This document shows, piece after piece, positions 1 through 7,507 of a stretch of 37,674 nucleotides of DNA (the stretch's first letter is position 1; the number at the start of each line of letters is the position of its first letter). Made by a program: the position numbers and the translations under genes. A model generated the notes under the pieces. That model was not told where the DNA came from and did not search any database. It worked only from the letters and a program-made list of their open reading frames with translations. Source of the DNA: Acholeplasmataceae bacterium (GTDB lineage: Bacteria; Bacillota_I; Bacilli_A; ML615J-28; CAG-698); NCBI GenBank assembly GCA_012838705.1, contig DUOT01000172.1:1-37674 (forward strand), read 5' to 3'.

Positions 1-111
1 GGAATTCTTCAGGAGGGCCGTGGCATTGCCACCGCTAAAAATATCGCATTTGACAAGTCTTACGACTTGCCAGATCGTGTTATCAATATTGATCCTGAGG
101 TACTTGGGTAA
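1..111 (+). CDS. C-terminal end of an unknown, probably virion, protein (partial)
   Basis: Frame 1 is open from the window edge to a TAA stop at 109-111, giving the last 36 residues of a protein that starts upstream. The tail ends in VINIDPEVLG. It lies 4 bases before the next start, in the same direction as the structural operon, so it is probably a late gene. Its position ahead of neck and tail genes would suit a capsid or head-associated protein, but the fragment is too short for me to recognise a family. The reading frame is clear; the function is not. Confidence 0.6.
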   Translation, partial: GILQEGRGIATAKNIAFDKSYDLPDRVINIDPEVLG

Positions 112-115
112 TTAA

Positions 116-463
116 ATGGCCCAATATCCAGTAGTAGTCAAGCTACTCTCTTTAGCTCCGCTATGGGAGCCAAAATCGAATACTAACTTTTGGAAGGTTG
201 GAGATGTCAGTCGCCCTCTAGATGAGGGCACTGACTTCTCTGCAATCAAGAAGTATGTTAAAGAGGGTCGTATGGCAGTTGTCCAAGGTTCTCTAGATGA
301 TGAACCTAAGAAAGAAACAAAAAAGACAACTACGAAGACCCAAAAAACTAAAGAAGAACCAAAAGTAGAAGTCGAAACTCCCAAAGAAGAAACTCAAACT
401 CCTGAAGAAGAGCTAGAGACCAAAAAGACTACAAAGAAATCAACCTCTAAGAAGAAAAAATAA
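116..463 (+). CDS. Small structural-region protein with Lys/Glu/Thr-rich tail
   Basis: This is a 115-residue protein. Residues 1-60 look folded, with a WKVGDVSRPLDEG-type stretch. Roughly residues 61-115 are low-complexity Lys, Glu and Thr and end in KKKK. It begins 4 bases after the previous stop and is followed by a hairpin at 469-490. I do not recognise the family. Its position between a head-region gene and neck genes suggests a minor head or head-completion protein. The charged disordered tail could bind DNA or another virion protein, but that is a guess. Confidence 0.7.
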   Translation: MAQYPVVVKLLSLAPLWEPKSNTNFWKVGDVSRPLDEGTDFSAIKKYVKEGRMAVVQGSLDDEPKKETKKTTTKTQKTKEEPKVEVETPKEETQTPEEELETKKTTKKSTSKKKK

Positions 464-468
464 TGAGC

Positions 469-490
469 GGGGAGCTTAATGCTCCCCTTT
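469..490 (+). terminator. Hairpin, possible weak terminator or processing site
   Basis: GGGGAGC (469-475) pairs perfectly with GCTCCCC (481-487) around a 5-base TTAAT loop, followed by only three Ts. It starts a few bases after the stop codon of the 115-residue gene. The short T-run suggests partial termination or 3'-end protection rather than a full stop. Two similar hairpins follow tube genes downstream. Confidence 0.55.
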
Positions 491-505
491 AGTTGGGAGT
501 AGGTG

Positions 506-1954
506 ATGGAATTGGCGTATGTTGGAGGCAAAGGACTGCAAGTTGTTAGTATTAACCCGTCAAGATATGCGACTAATGTCCCTGTATCTGCTTCTATCAA
601 TATAGTGCTTAGCACTGATATTATTAATGTTGATGAAGCTAGTTTAGCTTCTGCTGTTAAAATTAGGCAAGCCAATTCTGGAGTAGACGTTCCTGGTGAG
701 TTTTCCTATAAGTCCAGAACTATAACTTTTATCCCTAGCGACTACCTGTCTCCTGGGGAGAGCTACACAGTAACCGTAATTGCTAATGCGCTAATAGCCT
801 TAGATGGTAGCACTATGGCTAGCAATTACATCTCCACATTCGCAACGTCTTCATCTGAAACCCCTGCAATACCAACCCTACTATCCCCAGCAAACTATTC
901 AATGCTTGGCGACATAGAACTAAAATGGTTATCAGAATCTGATTTGCACACTATCCAAATATCAAAATCCAATTCCTTTAGCACTATTGTGATTGAGTCC
1001 GTTGCCTTCTCTGGAAACACCTTTGTCCCTACCGAGCTAGAGCCAAACCAGCAATATTACTGGAGGGTAAAGGGAGTAAGCAACGATGGATCTTCTGGAG
1101 CATGGTCTGAGACTTGGACTTTTTACCGTGAGGACAAAACAGATGAAGCTGGCGATCAAGATGAAGACACCACTGAACACTTCAAAGTTGAAAGCGTTAG
1201 TCCTGAGTCACAAAGTTCTTTTGTGCCAGTGACTTTAAAAAATATAGTGATCAATTACACGAAGTCTCTTGCAGAAGAAAGCCTTGCTGATGATCAAATT
1301 AAAATCATCGCTAGACCTATAGATGATGAATATTTGGAAGATGTTCCATATTATACTGATTTCACTGTCGAGGTTGAAGGTAAAAGCGTTAAGATAGCTC
1401 TTAACCAAGAACTTGAACCAACAACCGAGTATAGGGTTCATATTGGAAAGAACCTTATCGCCTCTGTAGATGGAGAAACAATCTCCGAAGATATTAGCTG
1501 GCATTTTACCACTCCGCTCCTTCCCCACTATACCACCGTAGAACTTGTTCGTATGGATATTGGTGAATTTATTCAAGATGTATCTGATGACTATATCCAT
1601 AGAGTAATCCATGACGTTAGCAAATGGGCAGACTTTATTGCTGAACGACCAGTAAGCGAAAACAACATATCATATTATCGCTGTTATGTTCGATACGAAA
1701 CCGATATGAGGTTACTCAATACTCAGATTTTGAAACAGGCAGTACAAAGTGGAGAAGAAGTAAAACTGGGTGATTTCCAGATTGCTAAGAAGCAGGTCAA
1801 TCCAGCTAGCATAACTATGGCAACTAAATCCATCAAAGACAATCTAGATAAGTGTGAGAAGAGCTTGCGTGGCTCAAAAGGAAAAGCAAGGCCTAGAGTG
1901 GCGACAAAGAGCGAAACTGGCTATCCATATCCACTCACACAAAGAAGATTTTAG
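506..1954 (+). CDS. Virion protein: Ig-like and Fn3-like domains plus adaptor-like C-terminus
   Basis: The ATG at 506 is preferred over the GTG at 503 because GGAG at 496-499 then sits 6 bases away; this gives 482 residues. Domains by pattern: an SbsA-like (Big_5-type) Ig fold at about residues 13-112, with the usual 'NVPVSASINI' and 'STFATSS' edges; a fibronectin-III-like domain at about 125-208 (PTLLSPAN start, YYWRVKG strand); and a second SbsA-like Ig domain at about 228-337. The C-terminal ~140 residues contain YVRYETDMRLL and KLGDFQI blocks resembling phage head-tail adaptor proteins. The position upstream of neck and sheath genes supports a head-tail connection role, with the Ig domains as surface decoration. 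The domain families are fairly secure; the adaptor role is inferred. Confidence 0.7.
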   Translation: MELAYVGGKGLQVVSINPSRYATNVPVSASINIVLSTDIINVDEASLASAVKIRQANSGVDVPGEFSYKSRTITFIPSDYLSPGESYTVTVIANALIALDGSTMASNYISTFATSSSETPAIPTLLSPANYSMLGDIELKWLSESDLHTIQISKSNSFSTIVIESVAFSGNTFVPTELEPNQQYYWRVKGVSNDGSSGAWSETWTFYREDKTDEAGDQDEDTTEHFKVESVSPESQSSFVPVTLKNIVINYTKSLAEESLADDQIKIIARPIDDEYLEDVPYYTDFTVEVEGKSVKIALNQELEPTTEYRVHIGKNLIASVDGETISEDISWHFTTPLLPHYTTVELVRMDIGEFIQDVSDDYIHRVIHDVSKWADFIAERPVSENNISYYRCYVRYETDMRLLNTQILKQAVQSGEEVKLGDFQIAKKQVNPASITMATKSIKDNLDKCEKSLRGSKGKARPRVATKSETGYPYPLTQRRF

Positions 1955-1966
1955 GGAGGGATATAT

Positions 1967-2506
1967 ATGAATTTGAATCCCACACCTAAACCAACATTCG
2001 GAAACATAGACATTCAAGAAGAAGTCGAGAGACTAATCGACAGAGACGGTTTTTACGTAATACTGATAAGACCCATTATGCAAATGCGTTGTCTGTGCTG
2101 GAATGAGCAAACAAAAGAGGCCCGCTCTGATTGTCAAACATGTTTTGGTACTGGATACCTTTTAAAATTCGAAAGGCACAAGTGTCGTGACTTTAGAACA
2201 ACAGATAATTTTATCGCTAAGTCGCTTCAGCAGTTTGCAACAGGAACTCTGCTTGAGCCAGCTCAGTATTTCTACCTTAAAAAACAGTCAAATATATCCT
2301 CCAATATGTTTATAGTCATCGCTGAGTGGGACGGATTAAATCCAATCAAAGAAAGCATGGAGGCTTTTGAAGTAAATATTGTAGACAAACATAGAGGTAA
2401 AGGTGGCAAGCTTGAATATTATCGAGTAGGTGCAAAGAGTAGGCCAGACATAACAAATCGTCTACAAAGAGCACCTATTAAGAACTTGCAGGTGATTGAT
2501 AAATGA
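1967..2506 (+). CDS. Neck/head-closure-like protein with four-cysteine zinc site
   Basis: This is a 179-residue protein with a good GGAGGG site before the ATG. A compact cysteine cluster, C42-x-C44 followed by C56-x2-C59-x-GTG, looks like a zinc ribbon and resembles the CxxCxGxG half-motif of DnaJ. Its TGA overlaps the next ATG (ATGA), indicating translational coupling to the sheath-like protein. Position between the adaptor-like protein and the tail genes suggests a neck or head-closure component. The zinc site is seen in the sequence; the neck role is inferred from order only. Confidence 0.65.
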   Translation: MNLNPTPKPTFGNIDIQEEVERLIDRDGFYVILIRPIMQMRCLCWNEQTKEARSDCQTCFGTGYLLKFERHKCRDFRTTDNFIAKSLQQFATGTLLEPAQYFYLKKQSNISSNMFIVIAEWDGLNPIKESMEAFEVNIVDKHRGKGGKLEYYRVGAKSRPDITNRLQRAPIKNLQVIDK

Positions 2507-3603
2507 TTGCCACAACCATTCCTTCTGTTACTTTTCTAGAAAGACTTCTAAGTCCACCCAACTCCACATTTTCAAATAATCTGCTATTGATTGGAACTTC
2601 AGAAAAAGGGCTAACTCCAGACCTATCATTTTCACCAGCATACGTGCACAACCGAAAAAGCGCCAAAGCTTATTTTGGTAGTGGTAGATTGGTCGAAGCC
2701 TACAATGAGGCTTACAGCGCTGGTGCTAGAAACATTTACCTTCTAAGAATAAACAAAGATGGAGAAACCTTTATCCCATCTGGAGAGCTACTAAACAGGC
2801 TCGAAATTGTTTATTCCCTCATACAAAGCCTTCCATTTCATATCATTGTTCCCCTAGATGTATTTCTTGAAGACGAAATAAATGACACAAGTCTCGCACT
2901 ACAGTTTGCGTCTTTCTTGCATAACAAAGAAAGTAAATCTATTGGAATTATAGGTGCTCGCTCTCAAAGTGCAGATGGACTACTAAGTAATTCCATTATG
3001 AACAACAAGATCAAGGCTACATCTGGCTCAGAAATGATTGATATTAGTTACTACCTTTCTGTTGTCCCTCAGCTTTTCGCCTTCACTCTTAACAATGAAA
3101 GATATATTGCAAATGCATCAGCATCATATGCTGGTATGCTTAGTTCTTTGGGTTCAGAAGTATCTTCTACAAACAAACCTCTCCTGGGTGTTGACAGAAT
3201 AGAAACTGAATTTCCCAAAGAAAAGATTAATGACCTTGTAGAGATTGGCTATGTAATTTTTAGAGAGAGTCAGCGAAGAGGTATAGTTCCTATTCAGGGC
3301 AACACTATGGCCCATCCTTCCTCCCCATTTTCCTCTGTCTCGTGCGTCAGAGTCTTGCATGAGGCAGTTTCCCGCATACAGTCTTATGTTGATATGTATA
3401 TTGGAGAAGAGTTCGGAAAGTCATCTGAGATAATTACGGAAGCAGCAAATAAAGAGTTGCTGGGTATGGTTAAAGACGGCAAAATCAAGTCTTTTAGTGT
3501 TAGCCCCAAAACAGAAGGTCTTCATGATCTTCATTTGCACATAGAGATTGTGCCTATAGGAGAAATACTCTCGATTGGTACAGATGTGCAGTTTGAAATA
3601 TAA
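2503..3603 (+). CDS. Short tail-sheath-like protein
   Basis: This 366-residue protein resembles the full sheath encoded at 4223-5731. Its N-terminus has LLLIGTSEKGLTP followed by a Phe-Gly and an AGARNIYLLRI block, matching the sheath's LILGTAVDGPVN and AGAGEVRVMRV blocks. Its C-terminal half has NKPLLGVDRI followed by a VRVLHEAVSRIQSYV helix, matching NKVVNGVQGM and the VRIVNAAIGVTREA helix. It is about 135 residues shorter, so it probably lacks an inserted surface domain. It is coupled to the upstream neck gene by an ATGA overlap. It may cap the sheath at the neck or be a sheath paralogue in a special ring. The fold call is fairly firm; the exact role is open. Confidence 0.65.
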   Translation: MIATTIPSVTFLERLLSPPNSTFSNNLLLIGTSEKGLTPDLSFSPAYVHNRKSAKAYFGSGRLVEAYNEAYSAGARNIYLLRINKDGETFIPSGELLNRLEIVYSLIQSLPFHIIVPLDVFLEDEINDTSLALQFASFLHNKESKSIGIIGARSQSADGLLSNSIMNNKIKATSGSEMIDISYYLSVVPQLFAFTLNNERYIANASASYAGMLSSLGSEVSSTNKPLLGVDRIETEFPKEKINDLVEIGYVIFRESQRRGIVPIQGNTMAHPSSPFSSVSCVRVLHEAVSRIQSYVDMYIGEEFGKSSEIITEAANKELLGMVKDGKIKSFSVSPKTEGLHDLHLHIEIVPIGEILSIGTDVQFEI

Positions 3604-3614
3604 GGGGTGAGTCT

Positions 3615-4223
3615 ATGTCAGAAAGGCTACAGGCTGATAATAATGCTTCTATTTTCGATTTTACACGCCTTGTAAAACAAGTATGGGATGTTACCCAAAG
3701 GGATGGAGATAGGCCTGTTGAGATTTATCAGGCTTACCCTGTAAACATTGACGTCAATAGTTCTTTCCCAGTGATAACTCACATGATCACAACGAAACAA
3801 CCATCTGAGAGCATGCCTGAGCCAAGATCAAGGATTCGACACATATTTGACGATGGTAGTGATTCTAGGATTATAGTTACTGGGCAACGCTTTGATTATG
3901 ACGTCTTATTTTCAATTTGGACTGAAACCAATCAAGAAGCAGAGCATCTAGCAGAGGAATTTGAGGAATTTATGTATACCTATACAGGTCTATTTAAGAG
4001 GCAAGGGGTTGTCGACGTAAGGTTTCAAGGAACATTCTTAGAGCCCTCATATCTTGCAACTATTAGGCCGAATCAAGTCCCTCTTCCAGAGTATCTTGAA
4101 AACAAAAGAAGTCGCACTCTAATTTATAGGGTGACTATCGAGCGCTTGCGTCAAGTCGACACAAGGGCTATTGATAATATCTTAGTTAAGATTGTCGAGA
4201 AACAAAATAAGGAGGAAGAATAA
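3615..4223 (+). CDS. Tail-terminator/tail-completion-like protein
   Basis: This is a 202-residue protein starting at an ATG preceded by AGGGGTGA. The stop codon shares its last base with the ATG of the sheath gene (TAATG), and the GGAGG for the sheath gene lies inside this gene. Alternating beta and helix character and a central charged helix (NQEAEHLAEEFEEFMYTY) fit tail-terminator or tail-completion proteins, which usually sit just upstream of sheath and tube genes. I cannot assign a named family with certainty. Confidence 0.55.
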   Translation: MSERLQADNNASIFDFTRLVKQVWDVTQRDGDRPVEIYQAYPVNIDVNSSFPVITHMITTKQPSESMPEPRSRIRHIFDDGSDSRIIVTGQRFDYDVLFSIWTETNQEAEHLAEEFEEFMYTYTGLFKRQGVVDVRFQGTFLEPSYLATIRPNQVPLPEYLENKRSRTLIYRVTIERLRQVDTRAIDNILVKIVEKQNKEEE

Positions 4224-5731
4224 TGCCTTATAATTTACCTGGATTTGCTTCCGAGTTGCGAGACACTCGTATGTACCTTACGAATGCCACAACTTCTGGA
4301 AGAGATCGCATCCTGATTTTGGGTACTGCTGTTGATGGTCCTGTCAATATTCCTGTTGTGGTTAACCGTGTTGACGATGCCGATAGACTTTTCGGCGAAT
4401 ATACTGGAGATTCTTACGGCGCAACCCTATTGCCAGCCCTTCACCAGGCATTGTCTGCTGGAGCAGGTGAGGTTCGGGTTATGCGTGTTGGTGGCGAATA
4501 TGCCAAATTAACACTCAAAGATGAAGCAGAGAACGAAGTATTTGAAGTTAGAGGTCAGTATCCTGGCGTTAAATACAATGGTGTAAAAGTGGAAGTCGCT
4601 GAAGGAACTGACGGCAAAGAGCTTATTATTACCGACCTTTTGGGTGTAGATCATAAGTACATTCTTAAAAACTATGCAAGCTACGGATCTCTTGCTCAGG
4701 CTATCAATAGTCAAGCTAACGATGCGTCTGCGGTTGTAGTTGGTGCTGTTGGAGCTTCTGTAGAGCTGGCTCTTGCATCAGCAGAAACCTTAGCTGGTGG
4801 CGATGACGGGATCAATAAGACCCAAGAGCAATTGTACACCGCAATGAGCGATGCTCTTGACTTACTCGTAGACTATGACGTTGATATTATTGTTGTTGCT
4901 GGCCTATACGTAACAGTAAATGGTTCAAGTGTAGGCTTTGAAGCAGCTAATCTCCTTGCAAAGCATTGCTATGAGGCATCTCAACGTGTTGGCGAGAGAC
5001 ATGGTGTTATCGCTGTACAGCCTATCGAAAATCCAACGCTCGATGCAATTAAAAACACTGTAGATGCTCTAGCACAATCTGATGTTAATCTCCAACATGA
5101 CTCTATTGTTGGTAGCAACGGCGAGCCATTAGATGTTGGTAAATACATCTCGATTGTGTTTGCTGAGCCTATTTATAGCGACCACAAGTTGGGTGTATAT
5201 ACTTCCGATGGTGCAAGCTCATACGCTGGTTTAATTACCACCTTGGCTCCAGAGTCAGCAACAACTAACAAGGTTGTAAATGGCGTTCAGGGTATGCGTT
5301 ATATCTTGTCTCCAGCACAGTTGAACAACCTTGCATCTAAGCGCTTTGTAACCTTACGTAATCGTGTAGGTCGTGGCGTAGTTGTAACCGATGGTGTCAC
5401 CGCTGCTCGTCCTGGATCTGACTATGGTCGTCTGTCTACTGTTCGCATTGTTAACGCAGCTATCGGTGTTACTCGTGAAGCAACAGAGCCGTTTATTGGC
5501 GAAGCTGGAACACCTCAGCACTTTAACTCTATGCAGACTGCTATTGAGTCTGGATTAAGTGCTATGAAGATGGCTGGCGCTATTGTCGATTATCGCTTTA
5601 CCATCCTTGCTAACCCAATGGATTTGGCACGTGGCGAAGCTGTTATTGAGCTAGAGCTTGTTCCTGCATTCGAACTCAGAAAGATTAAGACAGTTGTAAC
5701 TGTACGAGCAAGCTTTGATAATGCTCAATAA
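4223..5731 (+). CDS. Contractile tail sheath protein
   Basis: This 502-residue protein has the layout of phage tail sheath proteins: an N-terminal LILGTAVDGPVNIPV strand and ADRLFGEY block; an inserted variable region at about residues 90-190; and a conserved C-terminal half with LITTLAPESATTNK, VVTDGVTAA, VRIVNAAIGVTREATEPFIG and a final beta strand of the type used to link neighbouring sheath subunits. It lies directly upstream of tube genes, as in many contractile-tail operons. Arginine is mostly CGT/CGC, unlike the AGA/AGG-rich large genes nearby, which fits a very highly expressed product. The sheath polymerises around the tube and contracts to drive injection. Confidence 0.93.
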   Translation: MPYNLPGFASELRDTRMYLTNATTSGRDRILILGTAVDGPVNIPVVVNRVDDADRLFGEYTGDSYGATLLPALHQALSAGAGEVRVMRVGGEYAKLTLKDEAENEVFEVRGQYPGVKYNGVKVEVAEGTDGKELIITDLLGVDHKYILKNYASYGSLAQAINSQANDASAVVVGAVGASVELALASAETLAGGDDGINKTQEQLYTAMSDALDLLVDYDVDIIVVAGLYVTVNGSSVGFEAANLLAKHCYEASQRVGERHGVIAVQPIENPTLDAIKNTVDALAQSDVNLQHDSIVGSNGEPLDVGKYISIVFAEPIYSDHKLGVYTSDGASSYAGLITTLAPESATTNKVVNGVQGMRYILSPAQLNNLASKRFVTLRNRVGRGVVVTDGVTAARPGSDYGRLSTVRIVNAAIGVTREATEPFIGEAGTPQHFNSMQTAIESGLSAMKMAGAIVDYRFTILANPMDLARGEAVIELELVPAFELRKIKTVVTVRASFDNAQ

Positions 5732-5760
5732 TAGTACTTTATAAATAAAGGAGGATGGAG

Positions 5761-6324
5761 ATGGCTACCGACAACTATACAAGGACGTTTACGTCTTTCT
5801 CAGGTGCTGATATTGTTGCTACCTTCGGCTCCAAGGTAATCGGAGAACTTCAGGGTATCACCTACAGTGTTACCCGTGAAAAAGCACCGATTTATACTCT
5901 AGGAAGCCCAGACCCACGTAGCTTCTCACGTGGCAAACGTGGCATTGCTGGTAACTTGGTGTTTACCGTATTCGACCGTGACGCACTCTTATCCGAGCTA
6001 GGCGCAGGTCAGAAAATCTACGGAATCGGACGTGGCTTGGACTACTCTAAGGAAGGGGGCCCCACTGCTATTCACGAATGGAACCCAACTGTTCCTACTG
6101 ATAACGATCGTGATGCAAGAGCAACCAATGTTAGCTACGTAGACGAGCTTCCGCCTTTTGATATCACCATTACTTTTGCGAATGAATATGGTCAAATGGC
6201 TGTGATGAAGATCTTTGGAGTCGAAATCCTGAACGAAGGTTCGGGTATGTCTATTGATGATGTTGTAACCGAACGTGCTATGACTTATGTAGCTCGCAGA
6301 ATTGAGCATATTGCTCGGAAGTAG
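5761..6324 (+). CDS. Tail tube protein, paralogue 1
   Basis: The ATG at 5761 is chosen because AGGAGG ends 6 bases upstream; an ATG at 5755 abuts the ribosome site. This gives 187 residues. The beta-rich sequence (GADIVATF, VIGELQGITYSV, GIAGNLVFTVFDRD, ELPPFDITITFANEYGQMAVM) fits a myovirus tail tube (core) protein, and it directly follows the sheath gene. The next gene encodes a near-identical framework with a different central segment (about residues 78-125). Codons are biased towards CGT, GGT and GCT, suggesting high expression. A hairpin follows the stop codon. This is the best candidate for the main tube subunit. Confidence 0.87.
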   Translation: MATDNYTRTFTSFSGADIVATFGSKVIGELQGITYSVTREKAPIYTLGSPDPRSFSRGKRGIAGNLVFTVFDRDALLSELGAGQKIYGIGRGLDYSKEGGPTAIHEWNPTVPTDNDRDARATNVSYVDELPPFDITITFANEYGQMAVMKIFGVEILNEGSGMSIDDVVTERAMTYVARRIEHIARK

Positions 6325-6331
6325 AACGCTA

Positions 6332-6356
6332 AGGGGGCCCAGTCGGGCTCCCTCTT
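6332..6356 (+). terminator. Hairpin after tube paralogue 1
   Basis: AGGGGGCCC (6332-6340) pairs with GGGCTCCCT (6345-6353), with one G-T pair and an AGTC loop, followed by a weak CTT tail. It starts 8 bases after the stop codon. The stem is stable but the T-run is poor, so it may act as a leaky terminator or as a 3' stabiliser that raises the amount of upstream sheath and tube message. Confidence 0.6.
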
Positions 6357-6374
6357 ATGAAAGGATGTGAAGAA

Positions 6375-6932
6375 GTGGCTGACAACTATACAAAAACATT
6401 TACGTCCTTTTCGGGCGCCGATATTGTCGCAACATTTAACGACAAAGTTATTGGCGAGCTACAAGGGATCACCTATAGTGTTACACGTGAAAAGGCTCCT
6501 ATCTACACTCTTGGTAGTCCTGACCCACGCAGTTTTTCACGTGGGAAGCGTGGAATTGCTGGTAACTTAGTCTTTACGGTGTTCGATAGAGATGCACTTA
6601 TGGAAGAGATGGGTGAAAAATATATATATGGTGTTGATCGAAGCCTGGGAAGTTCTAGAGCCGACTACACCATGGATGAATGGAACCAGTTTATGACAGA
6701 ACTAAATGGCGACCCATACCATAGCCCTCAATTGGCTAAGTATGTAGATGAATTGCCTCCATTCGACGTCACAATCACCTTCGCTAACGAATACGGTCAA
6801 ATGGCTGTAATGAGAATTTTCGGCGTAGAAATTCTGAACGAAGGCTCTGGCATGTCGATTGATGACGTGGTTACTGAGCGTGCCATGACATATATTGCAC
6901 GAAGAATCGAACACATTAAGCGCATTGATTAA
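6375..6932 (+). CDS. Tail tube protein, paralogue 2
   Basis: The GTG at 6375 is chosen over the ATG at 6357. It gives a product starting (M)ADNYTKTF that aligns with the first tube protein, and AAGGA at 6361-6365 sits 9 bases upstream. The product has 185 residues. The first ~75 residues and the last ~60 are almost identical to tube paralogue 1, but the middle segment (about residues 76-125) is unrelated. The matching protein blocks are encoded with many synonymous changes, so the duplication is not recent. It could mix into the tube, form a special ring, or be an alternative tube subunit. Confidence 0.83.
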   Translation: MADNYTKTFTSFSGADIVATFNDKVIGELQGITYSVTREKAPIYTLGSPDPRSFSRGKRGIAGNLVFTVFDRDALMEEMGEKYIYGVDRSLGSSRADYTMDEWNQFMTELNGDPYHSPQLAKYVDELPPFDVTITFANEYGQMAVMRIFGVEILNEGSGMSIDDVVTERAMTYIARRIEHIKRID

Positions 6933-6939
6933 AATGCTC

Positions 6940-6967
6940 AAGGGGGCTCTTTTGAGCTCCCTTTTTT
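6940..6967 (+). terminator. Intrinsic terminator after tube paralogue 2
   Basis: AAGGGGGCTC (6940-6949) and GAGCTCCCTT (6954-6963) form a 10-pair stem with one G-T pair and a TTTT loop, followed by further Ts to 6967. It lies 8 bases after the stop codon and is the strongest terminator-like signal in the window. Some read-through would be needed to express the downstream tail genes, unless another promoter exists. Confidence 0.8.
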
Positions 6968-6987
6968 CATTATAAGGTGGTGCTCTA

Positions 6988-7506
6988 ATGTCATTAAAAC
7001 AATATGCATCTTTTAACTCTTACTCTGGAGCAGATATTGTTGCAAGTATAAACCTCAACGGTAAGAATCGTGTTTTTGGAGAAATACAAACCCTCACCTA
7101 CTCTATCCACAGAGAGAAAGGGCAAGTGAGGGCATTAGGCCACACAAACGTCAAGGGGTTTACTTATGGTCCAAGAACAATAGCTGGCTCCCTAATCTTT
7201 ACCGTCTTTGATAGACACGTAATGGATGCATTCAAAAGACAAATGCTACACGATCTTCCCGATAAACTTACTGCTGGCAACTTCATCACAGATGAACTGC
7301 CACCTTTTGATATTACAATCACATTCGCAAACGAATATGGTCACATGTCTAGACTTGCGATCTATGGTGTAACTATTGTTGACGAAGGACAAACCATGTC
7401 TGTAGATGACATGATGACTGAAAACATAATGAGCTACATGGCTAGAGACATTGAGCTCATGACAGCTATGGGCGATGGGCTATGGACGATGGGCTATGGG
7501 CGATGA
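6988..7506 (+). CDS. Tail tube-like protein, paralogue 3
   Basis: This 172-residue protein keeps the tube framework (SGADIVASI, FGEIQTLTYSIHREKG, TIAGSLIFTVFDR, ELPPFDITITFANEYGHM, ending in an SYMARDIELM helix) but is more diverged and lacks most of the central insert. The start ATG has a GGTGG-type site. The last dozen residues (AMGDGLWTMGYGR) have no counterpart in the paralogues and are encoded by a 14-base tandem repeat. The gene overlaps the convergent beta-propeller gene by 13 bases. It may form a tube-end ring or a baseplate-proximal tube-initiation ring. Confidence 0.75.
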   Translation: MSLKQYASFNSYSGADIVASINLNGKNRVFGEIQTLTYSIHREKGQVRALGHTNVKGFTYGPRTIAGSLIFTVFDRHVMDAFKRQMLHDLPDKLTAGNFITDELPPFDITITFANEYGHMSRLAIYGVTIVDEGQTMSVDDMMTENIMSYMARDIELMTAMGDGLWTMGYGR

Positions 7507-7507
7507 G
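7466..7507. repeat. Three tandem 14-base units at convergent gene ends
   Basis: The unit CTATGGGCGATGGG occurs at 7466-7479, again with one change at 7480-7493, and again with one change at 7494-7507. Because 14 is not a multiple of 3, each copy is read in a different frame by tube paralogue 3. The stop codons of both convergent genes (TGA 7504-7506 on +, TAG 7496-7494 on -) lie inside the third copy. Confidence 0.92.
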
